From: a virus
Reading direction: 5' to 3' (one strand)
Length of the DNA stretch: 37,176 nucleotides
IMG/VR virus record: IMGVR_UViG_3300023181_000378
Span: 1 to 37,176 of that record
Below are positions 6,455 to 14,138 of this stretch, piece by piece. The first letter of the stretch is position 1; every line of letters starts with the position of its first letter. Below the pieces are notes generated by a model, which saw only the letters and a list, made by a program, of their open reading frames with translations, was not told the origin of the DNA and ran no database searches. The position numbers and the translations under genes were made by a program.

Positions 6455-8289
6455 TATTTTTTCTTGATTACGCTAAGTGCTTTGAAGTAATGTCTACAGT
6501 GGTTAAGTGTCTCATACCCATTGTTCCAGTGCCCTCCACTATTTTTCATAATTGAATATCCGTAAATTGCGCTCATCTGTTCGATTGAGTCACGTGAATA
6601 CAGTTTTCCAGATTGGATAAGCTTCACACAGAACGGACGTGATGTATCTAATAAAACCTCACCTTGAACATCTTCTCTCAAACTGTATTTGAACATCGTC
6701 ATGATTTCACGTTGTTCTGCTTCTACTTTCTTGTTAGGCGTAGGATTTTTTATAATGAATTTTCCATCTTTTACCTCCTGTTGGATAATACCAGATTTGC
6801 CCATGTCAGAAATCAACTTTTTAAGTCCTGCTGTTGTGATTTCAATACCTAAATCATCCTTAATTTTCTTACGTAAATCAGCAGACGATAAACCAGATAT
6901 TTCTTTATCCAAAATCCATTGAGCAATGTCTGCTTCATCATCAAATCTTAGCTGTGCTTGAAATTTATCACCTTCAACTATTTCATATGCATTTTCATCA
7001 TCACCTAGTGCTTGGATAGCTTCAAAATCTTCATCAGTTAATTCCTTTGAAAAGTGTTGACATGTAGAATGATTGGAAAAACTGTTAGCTTCAGGTACAG
7101 CAGGTGCAGATTGCTCACCTATTAATCTATCTCCATCAGGTAGTGGTTTCATACCAATTTCAGCCCTAAATTCATTGATTGTTAACACTGATTTTTTAAC
7201 ATCATCAGATAATGAAGCAGAGAATAAAGGTTTATTTTGGAAGAATATTTTATCATTAAATAAATCTGATAAAGCAGATTCTAATTCTGTTCTTTTAACC
7301 CTTAAATAAGAGTTATTCCAAATTTCATAAGCGTTTTCTAGCTCGCTACTTGCTGATAATTGTCCCTCAGTCTTGTCACCGAACAGTGCGGGGGAAGTAA
7401 TACCGTGTCCCTTATATATCTTACTAGCAACGTCTTCTGATAATGTTATATAGGCATCAGCCCAATCACCAGATGTTAATGGTGTAATAGAAATAGGTTG
7501 TGCATCTGGATTATTCCAATCTATTAGCACCTTTTTACCTGATGTTCCAGTAAATGCACCTAAGATGTCACTTTCAGCTTTCTTTGCAACATCTTCATCA
7601 ACTTCACCTTTAAATAATGAAAGTACTGTTGAAGGACTAAAATGATTAGATATCTGATTGAAGTTGAAATTACTGATTTCGATATCTGTTAGGATTGTTT
7701 TTATCAGTTGGAAATAGTCAGGACTTGGATACACCTGTGATGTAGAGGGTATGTAACCTTCGTAGTAGAAAATCTTAGATTTATTATCGGGATAAATTAC
7801 TGATGGATTATAACGCTCATAGGTGTACGTCACTTTATCCCGATTTTCACCACCATAGTAAAATATTTTATCTTTTTGTTTTGATAGTCCTATTCTTTCT
7901 ATTGGAACATGAATATAAGAAGCAGGTGTACCATCCATATTAAAGTTAATTTCCACCGCAAACGCTGAATAAATCAAGTTACTAAGAATCAACTTATTGA
8001 TGAATAGTTCGAATGTATCATCAGAATTTACTTTCTTCCTAAATGGCTTTTTATCTGACACATTTAATAACCCATCACCCCAAATATGTACTGCTTTTTG
8101 GTTTATAATATTTGCATGGATTGGACTGCGTGAATAGAGGGATAAAATGAAAAATGGATAATCATTTGATGTACCCCAATCAATAGGTTTATCGTTACTA
8201 TTGGTTGTTGATTCTGTCGGTAATGGAATATGAACCGCTGAAAGTTCCAGTGATTGTATTCTAGGATTATTTATATTTTTATCGGACAT
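6454..8289 (-). CDS. Portal protein with C-terminal extension, 611 aa
   Basis: Forms the dodecameric DNA gate of the procapsid. The N-terminal region has the typical Bacteroidota-phage portal pattern, including PIDWGTSNDYPFFILSLYSR, SPIHANIINQKAVHIWGDGL and later GHGITSPALFGDKTEGQLSA. About 390-420 residues would be a normal portal core. The remaining ~200 residues contain an acidic, winged-helix-like segment (SSADLRKKIKDDLGI... SDMGKSGIIQQEV) and a terminal Cys/His domain (DTSRPFCVKLI, LYSRDSIEQMSAIYGYSI, GGHWNN, NHCRHYF). That last module is one I associate with MuF/protease-type head proteins of Bacteroidota phages, so this looks like a fusion. A CAATAC element lies 17 nt before the start. 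Confidence 0.82.
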   Translation of the reverse strand: MSDKNINNPRIQSLELSAVHIPLPTESTTNSNDKPIDWGTSNDYPFFILSLYSRSPIHANIINQKAVHIWGDGLLNVSDKKPFRKKVNSDDTFELFINKLILSNLIYSAFAVEINFNMDGTPASYIHVPIERIGLSKQKDKIFYYGGENRDKVTYTYERYNPSVIYPDNKSKIFYYEGYIPSTSQVYPSPDYFQLIKTILTDIEISNFNFNQISNHFSPSTVLSLFKGEVDEDVAKKAESDILGAFTGTSGKKVLIDWNNPDAQPISITPLTSGDWADAYITLSEDVASKIYKGHGITSPALFGDKTEGQLSASSELENAYEIWNNSYLRVKRTELESALSDLFNDKIFFQNKPLFSASLSDDVKKSVLTINEFRAEIGMKPLPDGDRLIGEQSAPAVPEANSFSNHSTCQHFSKELTDEDFEAIQALGDDENAYEIVEGDKFQAQLRFDDEADIAQWILDKEISGLSSADLRKKIKDDLGIEITTAGLKKLISDMGKSGIIQQEVKDGKFIIKNPTPNKKVEAEQREIMTMFKYSLREDVQGEVLLDTSRPFCVKLIQSGKLYSRDSIEQMSAIYGYSIMKNSGGHWNNGYETLNHCRHYFKALSVIKKK

Positions 8290-8306
8290 TCTTTATTGTT
8301 TTTTAA

Positions 8307-8312
8307 GTATTG
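8307..8312 (-). promoter_or_regulatory. CAATAC element upstream of portal
   Basis: Followed by TTAAAAAACAATAAAGA and the portal ATG at 17 nt. The A-rich stretch TTAAAAAACAA is also found after the copy at 18087. Confidence 0.5.
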
Positions 8313-8319
8313 CGAATGC

Positions 8320-8673
8320 CTACGGTAAATATCTAAACCCATCATTATCATTGGAAGGAACATATACATTAGGAACGAATTCTAGCGCATCTAATACTCT
8401 TATTACACCTGATGTAACACTAACATCATTCGACAATAATTCATAGTTATACAGACCTGTATTAAGGTTAGAATAAGACTCAGAATAAAGAATAAAATAA
8501 GAATTTCGTCTCGGATAAAATGATAGGTCACTACCTAAAGTAATGTCTAAGGATTTACCAGTTGATTGTGGTGTTAATCTTAAAATATTATCACTCCCAA
8601 TTACCTTTTCTAGGATTAAATAATTTTGATTTAATTGTTTGTCTATAATCATAAATAGGTATTGATAGGACAA
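8320..8673 (-). CDS. Small hypothetical structural protein, 117 aa
   Basis: A predominantly beta-strand protein (YFILYSESYSN, TGLYNYELLSNDVSVTSGVIRVLD) ending in TAG. The pattern, with a G-x-Y-x-Y-x-L strand and a G-V-I-R-V turn, resembles small beta-sandwich proteins found beside portal genes in Bacteroidota phages, perhaps a decoration or head-completion protein. The coordinates give the long form. A start at the internal ATG at 8652 (MIIDKQLNQNY) would instead place the CAATAC element at 8659-8664 upstream with a 6-nt spacer, as seen for two other genes. I slightly prefer that shorter form. A terminator lies just upstream. Confidence 0.55.
   Translation of the reverse strand: MSYQYLFMIIDKQLNQNYLILEKVIGSDNILRLTPQSTGKSLDITLGSDLSFYPRRNSYFILYSESYSNLNTGLYNYELLSNDVSVTSGVIRVLDALEFVPNVYVPSNDNDGFRYLP
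8659..8664 (-). promoter_or_regulatory. CAATAC element inside or just before the 8320-8673 gene
   Basis: CAATACC TATTT ATG: 6 nt before the internal ATG at 8652, but codons 4-5 of the longer reading. It is the first start signal after the terminator at 8681-8704. Confidence 0.45.
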
Positions 8674-8704
8674 AAGAAAACCCCTATCAAATTAATGATA
8701 GAGG
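8673..8704 (-). terminator. Rho-independent terminator after the tail-tube gene
   Basis: Minus-strand CCTCTATCA / TGATAGGGG stem (one G-U pair, 6-nt loop) followed by TTTTCTTTT. It lies 24 nt after the stop of the 8729-9283 gene and separates it from the next gene. Confidence 0.8.
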
Positions 8705-8728
8705 TTAGATAGTAAAAGAGAATTACTA

Positions 8729-9283
8729 CTATGCAATTGGAGCAATTGCATCGTCAGCACCATCTTGGGCTAACAATTTGATACCAAACGCATCATTACT
8801 TTGGAAGGTTAATTTAAATCCTTTGTCATCAGATGGAGCAGTACCTAAACCACCAGTATAACCGTTCATTTTCAGGTTACCACGCAATCCTGCTGTGTAA
8901 TATACACCCGATTTGTCTAGGACAATAACAGCAATTTCTTGCCCTGATACATTATCAACCCATGCTGAATTTTCAGCAGTAATACCTTGCAAGGTAACAG
9001 CTAAATCAACTGTTTTGTAACGTGTACCGTTCTCATTGAAAACACCTGTAACATTAAGTCCAGTTGTGTCTTTTAACAAGCCGATTTCAACGAAATGTTT
9101 ACCAGTTTGTAAGCCGATTGCAGAGATAACACCACCTGTTGCTTGGGAATAAGGAAATGGTGTTCCAGTTAACGCTTTCAAATCTTGATAAGCAATCATA
9201 TATAATTTAGAAATACCTGCAATTAAATCTTCACCACAATTTTGTGCTGATAGTAATTCGGTAATTGATAGACATGTAGCCAT
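8729..9283 (-). CDS. Probable major tail (tube) protein, 184 aa
   Basis: A strand-rich protein with the pattern of major tail proteins in Bacteroidota siphophages. It has an N-terminal CGEDLIAGISKLYMIAYQD segment, then GVISAIGLQTGKHFVEIGLLKDTTGLN, a FNENGTRYKTVDLAVTLQGI strand pair and IAVIVLDKSGVYYTAGL. The C-terminus is flexible and acidic. The pattern fits a tube subunit that stacks around the tape measure. It is flanked by strong terminators on both sides, as if expressed as its own unit like the capsid gene. A capsid-decoration protein is the main alternative. No CAATAC element precedes it. Confidence 0.6.
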   Translation of the reverse strand: MATCLSITELLSAQNCGEDLIAGISKLYMIAYQDLKALTGTPFPYSQATGGVISAIGLQTGKHFVEIGLLKDTTGLNVTGVFNENGTRYKTVDLAVTLQGITAENSAWVDNVSGQEIAVIVLDKSGVYYTAGLRGNLKMNGYTGGLGTAPSDDKGFKLTFQSNDAFGIKLLAQDGADDAIAPIA

Positions 9284-9313
9284 ATATTTTTATATTTTAA
9301 AATTTTGAGTTAG

Positions 9314-9346
9314 AAAAAAAAGGGTAAGTAAACTTTACCTACCCTT
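9314..9346 (-). terminator. Strong terminator after the capsid gene
   Basis: Minus-strand stem AAGGGTA / TACCCTT, extended inward after one mismatch, followed by eight T. It lies just after the capsid stop and would uncouple capsid expression from the next gene. Confidence 0.85.
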
Positions 9347-9373
9347 CGTTTATTAATATTTATTGTTCAGAGA

Positions 9374-10288
9374 TTACAGGATTGAAGCAAATACTACCTG
9401 TGAAGGGTCAATCACTTTAATACCTAAAGAGAAGTAAGCATTCAATTTGTAGATGTTGTCATCTTTAGAGAACCACATTTCAATTGACTCAGTTTCTGGT
9501 ACACCAGTGAAGGCCATATGGAAGTTTGATAACCTAGAAATGTAAACGTTTTTAGAGCCTTTTAGACCTGGAACAACAATGATTTTTAAGTCAGTCTTAG
9601 CAAAGACTAAATCAGTATCAACATTTGTTTTATCGGCTTTATATAATTCTCTTGCATAAGCTCTATGTACTGCTTTAGACATGAACATATAAGTATCTTC
9701 AGCTTCTAAGATGTCTTCATCTACTGCATCATATAAATCATATAATTTATCAGAAATAGATGTTGAACCTGAAACAGAAATTGCAGTAGTACCTGCCGCT
9801 ACTTGTTTCTCAATACCGTTAAACCATTTTAAATCTGGATTAGTAGTTTTAGTGGTGTCACCTTGCCATAAAAGCAATTCACCTTTTAATTTCATTTTAG
9901 CTACTTGCGTATCTAAGATTTGTTTAACATATTCTTGTGACAATACTCTGTCTTCAACACCTTCAGCAGCGGCTGTTACTTCTGTCAAATAAGTACCTTC
10001 TAAATCGTCAAAACACCAATCTTGATATGATGCTAATTTCGTTACACTTACCTCTGTTTCGCCAAACGCAACTCCTCCATTAGCAATACGGCCACAGCCT
10101 TGCTTTTGAAGCACAACATCAGTGTTCATCTTTAAAATTGGTGCAGAGGTGATTACTCCTGCTTGATAGTTTTTAGAGTCCTTTAATAGTTTTACAGTTA
10201 CTCCTTCTTGGATACCGTTAACAACCATTTTAAAACCACCGTTTACTTGTTTTATTACTTCGCTTAATGCGGATTTATCAAATGCCAT
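9374..10288 (-). CDS. Major capsid protein, HK97-fold type, 304 aa
   Basis: Length and pattern fit Bacteroidota-phage capsid subunits. There is a long N-terminal region ending in EYVKQILDTQVAKMKLKGE, the LLLWQGDTTKTNPDL-type loop with KWFNGIEKQV, and a P-domain-like helix after ISDKLYDLYDAVDEDILEAEDTYMFM. A C-terminal A-domain portion runs from IIVVPGLKGSKNVYISRLSNF to LGIKVIDPSQVVFASI. The gene directly follows a scaffold-like gene and the XkdF protease, the standard protease-scaffold-capsid order. A strong terminator follows, consistent with high expression. A CAATAC element lies 24 nt before the start. Confidence 0.82.
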   Translation of the reverse strand: MAFDKSALSEVIKQVNGGFKMVVNGIQEGVTVKLLKDSKNYQAGVITSAPILKMNTDVVLQKQGCGRIANGGVAFGETEVSVTKLASYQDWCFDDLEGTYLTEVTAAAEGVEDRVLSQEYVKQILDTQVAKMKLKGELLLWQGDTTKTTNPDLKWFNGIEKQVAAGTTAISVSGSTSISDKLYDLYDAVDEDILEAEDTYMFMSKAVHRAYARELYKADKTNVDTDLVFAKTDLKIIVVPGLKGSKNVYISRLSNFHMAFTGVPETESIEMWFSKDDNIYKLNAYFSLGIKVIDPSQVVFASIL

Positions 10289-10312
10289 ATTATATTTTTC
10301 TTGTTTTTTATT

Positions 10313-10318
10313 GTATTG
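10313..10318 (-). promoter_or_regulatory. CAATAC element upstream of capsid gene
   Basis: CAATACAATAAAAAACAA, 24 nt from the ATG. The same 18 bases follow the copy at 10959, so the leaders of capsid and scaffold genes look duplicated. Confidence 0.55.
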
Positions 10319-10333
10319 GTTATTCAGAATTAA

Positions 10334-10933
10334 TTATTTACCGTTCATTGCTTCACGTAATCTTTCTGCGTTAATTTCTTTTTGGGTTTTCTCCTTGAAT
10401 GTTGGAGCGACTTTAGAATATTCCATTGGAGTTTTAGCTAGTACTTCCAACTTTGCTTCGAATGCTTTAAATAATTCTTTGATTGTTGAATCGACTGTAT
10501 TTAAGTCAACTTTAGTTGCGTAATTCTCAGTAGAAAATGTACCCGCTTCAGCTAATTTGTCTTCCAATTCTTTAATCTTAGCTTCCAATTCAGCAATCTT
10601 TTCATCTTTTGCTTCGTCTTCTTTCGGTGCTTCTTCAGTAGGTACTTCATCAGCTAATTCTTCACCTGTTTCTTCTTCAGGTTTAACTTCAACTTGCTCG
10701 TCAATTGATGCAATAACTCCGTCAGCAACGGTAAATTTGAATGCACCTGAGTCTACGGAATATGAACCATCAGGAACAGGTGTAGCTTCAACTCCTTCAG
10801 TAACTTCAGCACCTACTTCACGTGAAGTAATGTTGATTTCTTTGCCGTCTTCAGTAGTAACCATTTCGAACTTTTGTTCAATGTTTTCGTTAATCTGTTT
10901 AGCGAATTTTAAAAGTGATTTTATGATATCCAT
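10334..10933 (-). CDS. Head scaffolding protein, 199 aa
   Basis: An acidic protein with an N-terminal helix and then a small beta part (VPDGSYSVDSGAFKFTVADG), which is characteristic of scaffold proteins in Bacteroidota phages. A long Glu/Lys-rich coiled coil follows (KIAELEAKIKELEDKLAEAG). The C-terminal helix is basic (EKTQKEINAERLREAMNGK) and could bind capsid, as scaffold C-termini do. It lies between the protease and the capsid. The protease may clear it during maturation, which is inference from the arrangement. Confidence 0.75.
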   Translation of the reverse strand: MDIIKSLLKFAKQINENIEQKFEMVTTEDGKEINITSREVGAEVTEGVEATPVPDGSYSVDSGAFKFTVADGVIASIDEQVEVKPEEETGEELADEVPTEEAPKEDEAKDEKIAELEAKIKELEDKLAEAGTFSTENYATKVDLNTVDSTIKELFKAFEAKLEVLAKTPMEYSKVAPTFKEKTQKEINAERLREAMNGK

Positions 10934-10943
10934 GTATGTCTTT

Positions 10944-11606
10944 TTATTGTTTTTTATTGTATTGGTTATGCTTAACTTTATTCATGTATTCAGTTAGCTT
11001 AATCAGCTCAATAGCCAATAATTGTTCATCGGATAATTGGATACTTTGAATGTCTGCAACCTGTGCACTATCGTATCCCATATAGTTGAAAAGTCCCTCG
11101 ACTGAGTAACCCCATTTCTTAACTGCTTCGAATGTTTCAGCGTCTTCTATTTGACATCCTAATACCCATGAACCATTAGGTAAATCAAGTCCATTAACTC
11201 TACCTTGCCCTACTTCATCACCAATAATTATTGATTGGAAAAAGTATCCTTCAACTGTTTTATCAGTATGATTAATATTGATGTTGTGATGAAACCCTTG
11301 TTTGAAAAACTCCTTCGACATTAGTCTAATGTCATCTGCTTCAAATACGATATTGTGGTATCCATTAAAGACGTTATTAGGTTTTCTTAGTATCTTTTTA
11401 TTGGGGATTATTGCCGCTCCTAGCACTTCGTTTTTGGATTCATCTGAACTAAAAACTAATTCAGCAGGGTCATTATTGAATGCTAAATACATAGATGAAT
11501 GTGCAGGGTCATTTGTCAGTGCAACGGCATGAACGAATGCTTCATTTTCAGGGTTAATTACCATGCGGAATACAGGTAATGAATCAATTATTTCTTGGTC
11601 TGTCAT
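10944..11606 (-). CDS. XkdF-like prohead protease, 220 aa
   Basis: Matches the XkdF family of putative phage serine proteases. Typical phrases are AFVHAVALTNDPAHSSMYLAF, VLGAAIIPNKKILRK, YHNIVFEADDIRLMSKEFF, HHNININHTDK, an ESWI-like SIIIGDE segment and GSWVLGCQIEDAETFEAVKKWG, then YSVEGLF. The conserved His in INHTD and a Ser in YSVEG are plausible active-site residues. The enzyme would process scaffold and capsid. Its last codons (NQYNKKQ then TAA) overlap the CAATAC element serving the scaffold gene. Confidence 0.82.
   Translation of the reverse strand: MTDQEIIDSLPVFRMVINPENEAFVHAVALTNDPAHSSMYLAFNNDPAELVFSSDESKNEVLGAAIIPNKKILRKPNNVFNGYHNIVFEADDIRLMSKEFFKQGFHHNININHTDKTVEGYFFQSIIIGDEVGQGRVNGLDLPNGSWVLGCQIEDAETFEAVKKWGYSVEGLFNYMGYDSAQVADIQSIQLSDEQLLAIELIKLTEYMNKVKHNQYNKKQ
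10959..10964 (-). promoter_or_regulatory. CAATAC element upstream of scaffold, inside protease 3' end
   Basis: Encodes Gln-Tyr in the last codons of the protease while keeping the element 25 nt from the scaffold ATG. It is the only copy clearly embedded in an upstream coding sequence. Confidence 0.5.
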
Positions 11607-11619
11607 TTTCTTTTTATGG

Positions 11620-11625
11620 GTATTG
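11620..11625 (-). promoter_or_regulatory. CAATAC element upstream of XkdF protease
   Basis: CAATACCCATAAAAAGAAA then ATG (13 nt). It is the first signal downstream of the terminator at 11641-11668. Confidence 0.55.
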
Positions 11626-11634
11626 AAAACGACA

Positions 11635-11668
11635 TAAAAAAACCCCTACCAAATGAATGATAGAGGTT
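11635..11668 (-). terminator. Terminator after the tape-measure gene
   Basis: Minus-strand AACCTCTATCA / TGGTAGGGGTT stem with G-U pairs, followed by a T-rich run. It lies 25 nt after the tape-measure stop. Its sequence closely resembles the terminator at 8681-8704. Confidence 0.8.
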
Positions 11669-11693
11669 GAATAATTAATTATTGGAAGGTTAT

Positions 11694-14108
11694 TTAAGCG
11701 TCACTAATTGCGTCATCAAAAGCTTCAGCATCACGTGAATTTTTAATATCTTTTTGAGTAACGTATGCTTTGAGTGGGGATATATTGGTTATCTCTACTT
11801 TTTGAATATCAGACGACCTACCACCGTTAGGATTTATAACGGGTGCCTGATTGTAGTTTATCCCACTACCACCTGATGCACCTGAATCAGGACTACCACC
11901 AGATATAGAGGCTCCACCCCCATTCATGAACTTACCTACAGAGGCGGCAACGATTGAAGCGATACCTGCACCTGCATTTAGTTTAGCCTTGCCGATTGTT
12001 AAAGCAGTAGCGGCACTAGCAATAGCATAAGCAGGGTTAGGTATTGGTACACCAATGAATGCAGCAGCGGGTATTAACTTTGGAATCGCGGCTAAGTTAG
12101 CTTGTGCTATAGCTATACTACGGGCTGTACTTGTTATGATTTGACCTATAGCTAAACCTTTCTCGACAGCAAACAACATGTCAGCAAGGGCTTTATTCTT
12201 TCCAAACAAAGTACCTAATGTATCCAGTCCCTGATTAGCAATATTATATTTGGCATCTTGTAAGTCCTGTTCATTTTGTTTTTGACTTGCCTTTAGTTCC
12301 TTATCTGCTTCATACCCTTCTAATTGTATAGCACGAATTTTTGCTTGAAAATCAGATTCCGCTGTTAATTTTTCAGCATCAGACATTACTTTAGTTTCCA
12401 ATTCTAACTGGTACTGGTCTTTTAGCAATTGTATTTCATTTGCACGTTTTTGTGCAGGGTCAATTGCGTTGTTTACATCAGTAGTATCATTAATAATATT
12501 ATTATTTAATGTTTCCTCTCTACGTATTTTAGTAGTTTCAATGGTTACATTATTGTTAATTTCATCAGCACGTTCAGGATTGTTTTTTCTTAATTCATTA
12601 GCTTTGGATTGTAGTGCTTTAATACGCAAATCATAACTAGATAATGCTTTATCATTTTGTTCCTCAAATGCTTTATCTAAGATGTCATCATATTTTAATT
12701 TTACTTCACCTAATTCTGTTGCTTGTGCATCCAATAAAGTTTTGACTTGTGCAGAATTTGCACCGTATGCTTTTTTAGTTGTTGCAATTTTGCTTTTGTA
12801 ATTTTCGGTAATTGCTAATTCTTCTTTGCTACGTTCCGTGATGTATCCTTTTTCGATTACTTTTAATGCTTCATCTACATTTTTCTTTGCCTCATCGCGT
12901 AATGCTTTAGCTTGCTTATTAGCTTCGTCTACTTTCTTTTTATGTTCGTCTGCACGTTTTTGGGTAATAGTATCTAATCGTTTTTGCTCAACTGCATCTA
13001 ATACTATTTTATCCTGTATCAACTTATCAGCACCTTCTTTATATTCTTGTGCACTAAGTTCATCAGCTTTCTTTTTTAATGCTAAATCAGCTAATTGATT
13101 ATCTAAAATTTTTCTGCTATTTAAATATTGTTGACGCTCATTACCACCTTTTGCCGCTAAAAGTTTATTCTGGAATTCTAACTCTCCATTCATCTTCTTC
13201 ATTGAAATACTAAATGCTTCTGATGCTCTACTAGCCTCTGATGTTATACCTGCAAAGTCTGTAAATTTTTCGATGATAGCACCCGTAACTTCAACTATAT
13301 CTTTCAGAAATGGAATAGCTTCGAATATTTGTTTTTTGAATTTGATGAAACCCGTAACAACAGCAATCAATGCAGTAGCTATAGCAATGAATGGAATATT
13401 CTGCATAGCAAGATTGAATAACTTAGTTACTATCGTTGCTCCCTCAGTGGCAACCGCTACTTCCGTTGTAGCTACAGCTTGTGCTTCAGTTGCTACTATC
13501 TGTGATTCTGTTACAGCAAGATTTTGGCCTTGTGCAACTGTGTTTGCTTCTACTACAACAGTCTGTTCCGTTAGGGCTACATTTGACGCTAAAAGGTTGT
13601 CTAAGAATGGATTAAGTACATCCATACTATCTCCAAAATTATCTAATAAACCTACGATTGCCTGTAAACTTTGAAGTTTAGCAATAGACTCATTAGCTGT
13701 TTCTGCATTTACCCCAAGCAACGTGAATGTTCCTTGCAGGGCACTTAGGCTGTTGACCGCCAATGAACTAACTTTTGCTAAAGCTTGGAATTTATTTCCA
13801 GGGTCGAATGCTTGTGTCTCACGACCTAAAGTTTGCATCTGGTCTGTTAACGAGGCAATTGCTTTTAGTTGCTCTCGGTAAGCCGCTGTACCTTGTTCAC
13901 CTGCTTGTGCTAACCTTAGTGCTTCTTCTTTTGCAAATTTTAGTTGTGCCTTAAAGGATGTAACAGCTTTTGTGCCTGCGCTTAGTCCACCGCCTGAGCC
14001 AATTTTATTTATCTGTGTATTTGCTGATGCAACATCAGTAGCTAAACCACTATTATCAATCGCTGTGTTGATGATAATATTAGTTTGCAATTCGTTATTT
14101 TCTGCCAT
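11694..14108 (-). CDS. Tail tape-measure protein, 804 aa
   Basis: A long, helix-rich protein. The start is coiled-coil and Ala/Lys-rich (INKIGSGGGLSAGTKAVTSF, SLTDQMQTLGRETQ). A hydrophobic segment follows near residue 235 (IPFIAIATALIAVVTGFI), then a very long charged coiled coil, and a second hydrophobic stretch (AAAFIGVPIPNPAYAIASAA). The C-terminus is Gly/Ser-rich. This is the usual plan of tape measures, which set tail length and help DNA cross the membrane. About 800 residues points to a moderate siphovirus tail. It follows the baseplate gene and is itself followed by a terminator. The ATG lies in a hairpin arm. Confidence 0.88.
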   Translation of the reverse strand: MAENNELQTNIIINTAIDNSGLATDVASANTQINKIGSGGGLSAGTKAVTSFKAQLKFAKEEALRLAQAGEQGTAAYREQLKAIASLTDQMQTLGRETQAFDPGNKFQALAKVSSLAVNSLSALQGTFTLLGVNAETANESIAKLQSLQAIVGLLDNFGDSMDVLNPFLDNLLASNVALTEQTVVVEANTVAQGQNLAVTESQIVATEAQAVATTEVAVATEGATIVTKLFNLAMQNIPFIAIATALIAVVTGFIKFKKQIFEAIPFLKDIVEVTGAIIEKFTDFAGITSEASRASEAFSISMKKMNGELEFQNKLLAAKGGNERQQYLNSRKILDNQLADLALKKKADELSAQEYKEGADKLIQDKIVLDAVEQKRLDTITQKRADEHKKKVDEANKQAKALRDEAKKNVDEALKVIEKGYITERSKEELAITENYKSKIATTKKAYGANSAQVKTLLDAQATELGEVKLKYDDILDKAFEEQNDKALSSYDLRIKALQSKANELRKNNPERADEINNNVTIETTKIRREETLNNNIINDTTDVNNAIDPAQKRANEIQLLKDQYQLELETKVMSDAEKLTAESDFQAKIRAIQLEGYEADKELKASQKQNEQDLQDAKYNIANQGLDTLGTLFGKNKALADMLFAVEKGLAIGQIITSTARSIAIAQANLAAIPKLIPAAAFIGVPIPNPAYAIASAATALTIGKAKLNAGAGIASIVAASVGKFMNGGGASISGGSPDSGASGGSGINYNQAPVINPNGGRSSDIQKVEITNISPLKAYVTQKDIKNSRDAEAFDDAISDA

Positions 14109-14127
14109 GTTTTATTCTTTAACATGG
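14105..14127 (-). promoter_or_regulatory. Hairpin containing the tape-measure start codon
   Basis: Minus-strand CCATGTT and AACATGG pair over 7 bp with a 9-nt loop. The ATG is in the 3' arm. The 5' arm shares its first base with the CAATAC element. Confidence 0.4.
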
Positions 14128-14132
14128 TATTG
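14127..14132 (-). promoter_or_regulatory. CAATAC element upstream of tape measure
   Basis: 18 nt before the ATG, in the 30-nt gap after the baseplate gene. Confidence 0.5.
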
Positions 14133-14138
14133 AAAGTG

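Noticed and set aside
10557-10997. Long plus-strand ORF of 146 codons
   Set aside because: A Ser-rich shadow of the Glu/Lys-rich coiled coil of the scaffold gene on the opposite strand.
13273-13674. Plus-strand ORF of 133 codons
   Set aside because: Antisense shadow of the tape-measure gene.
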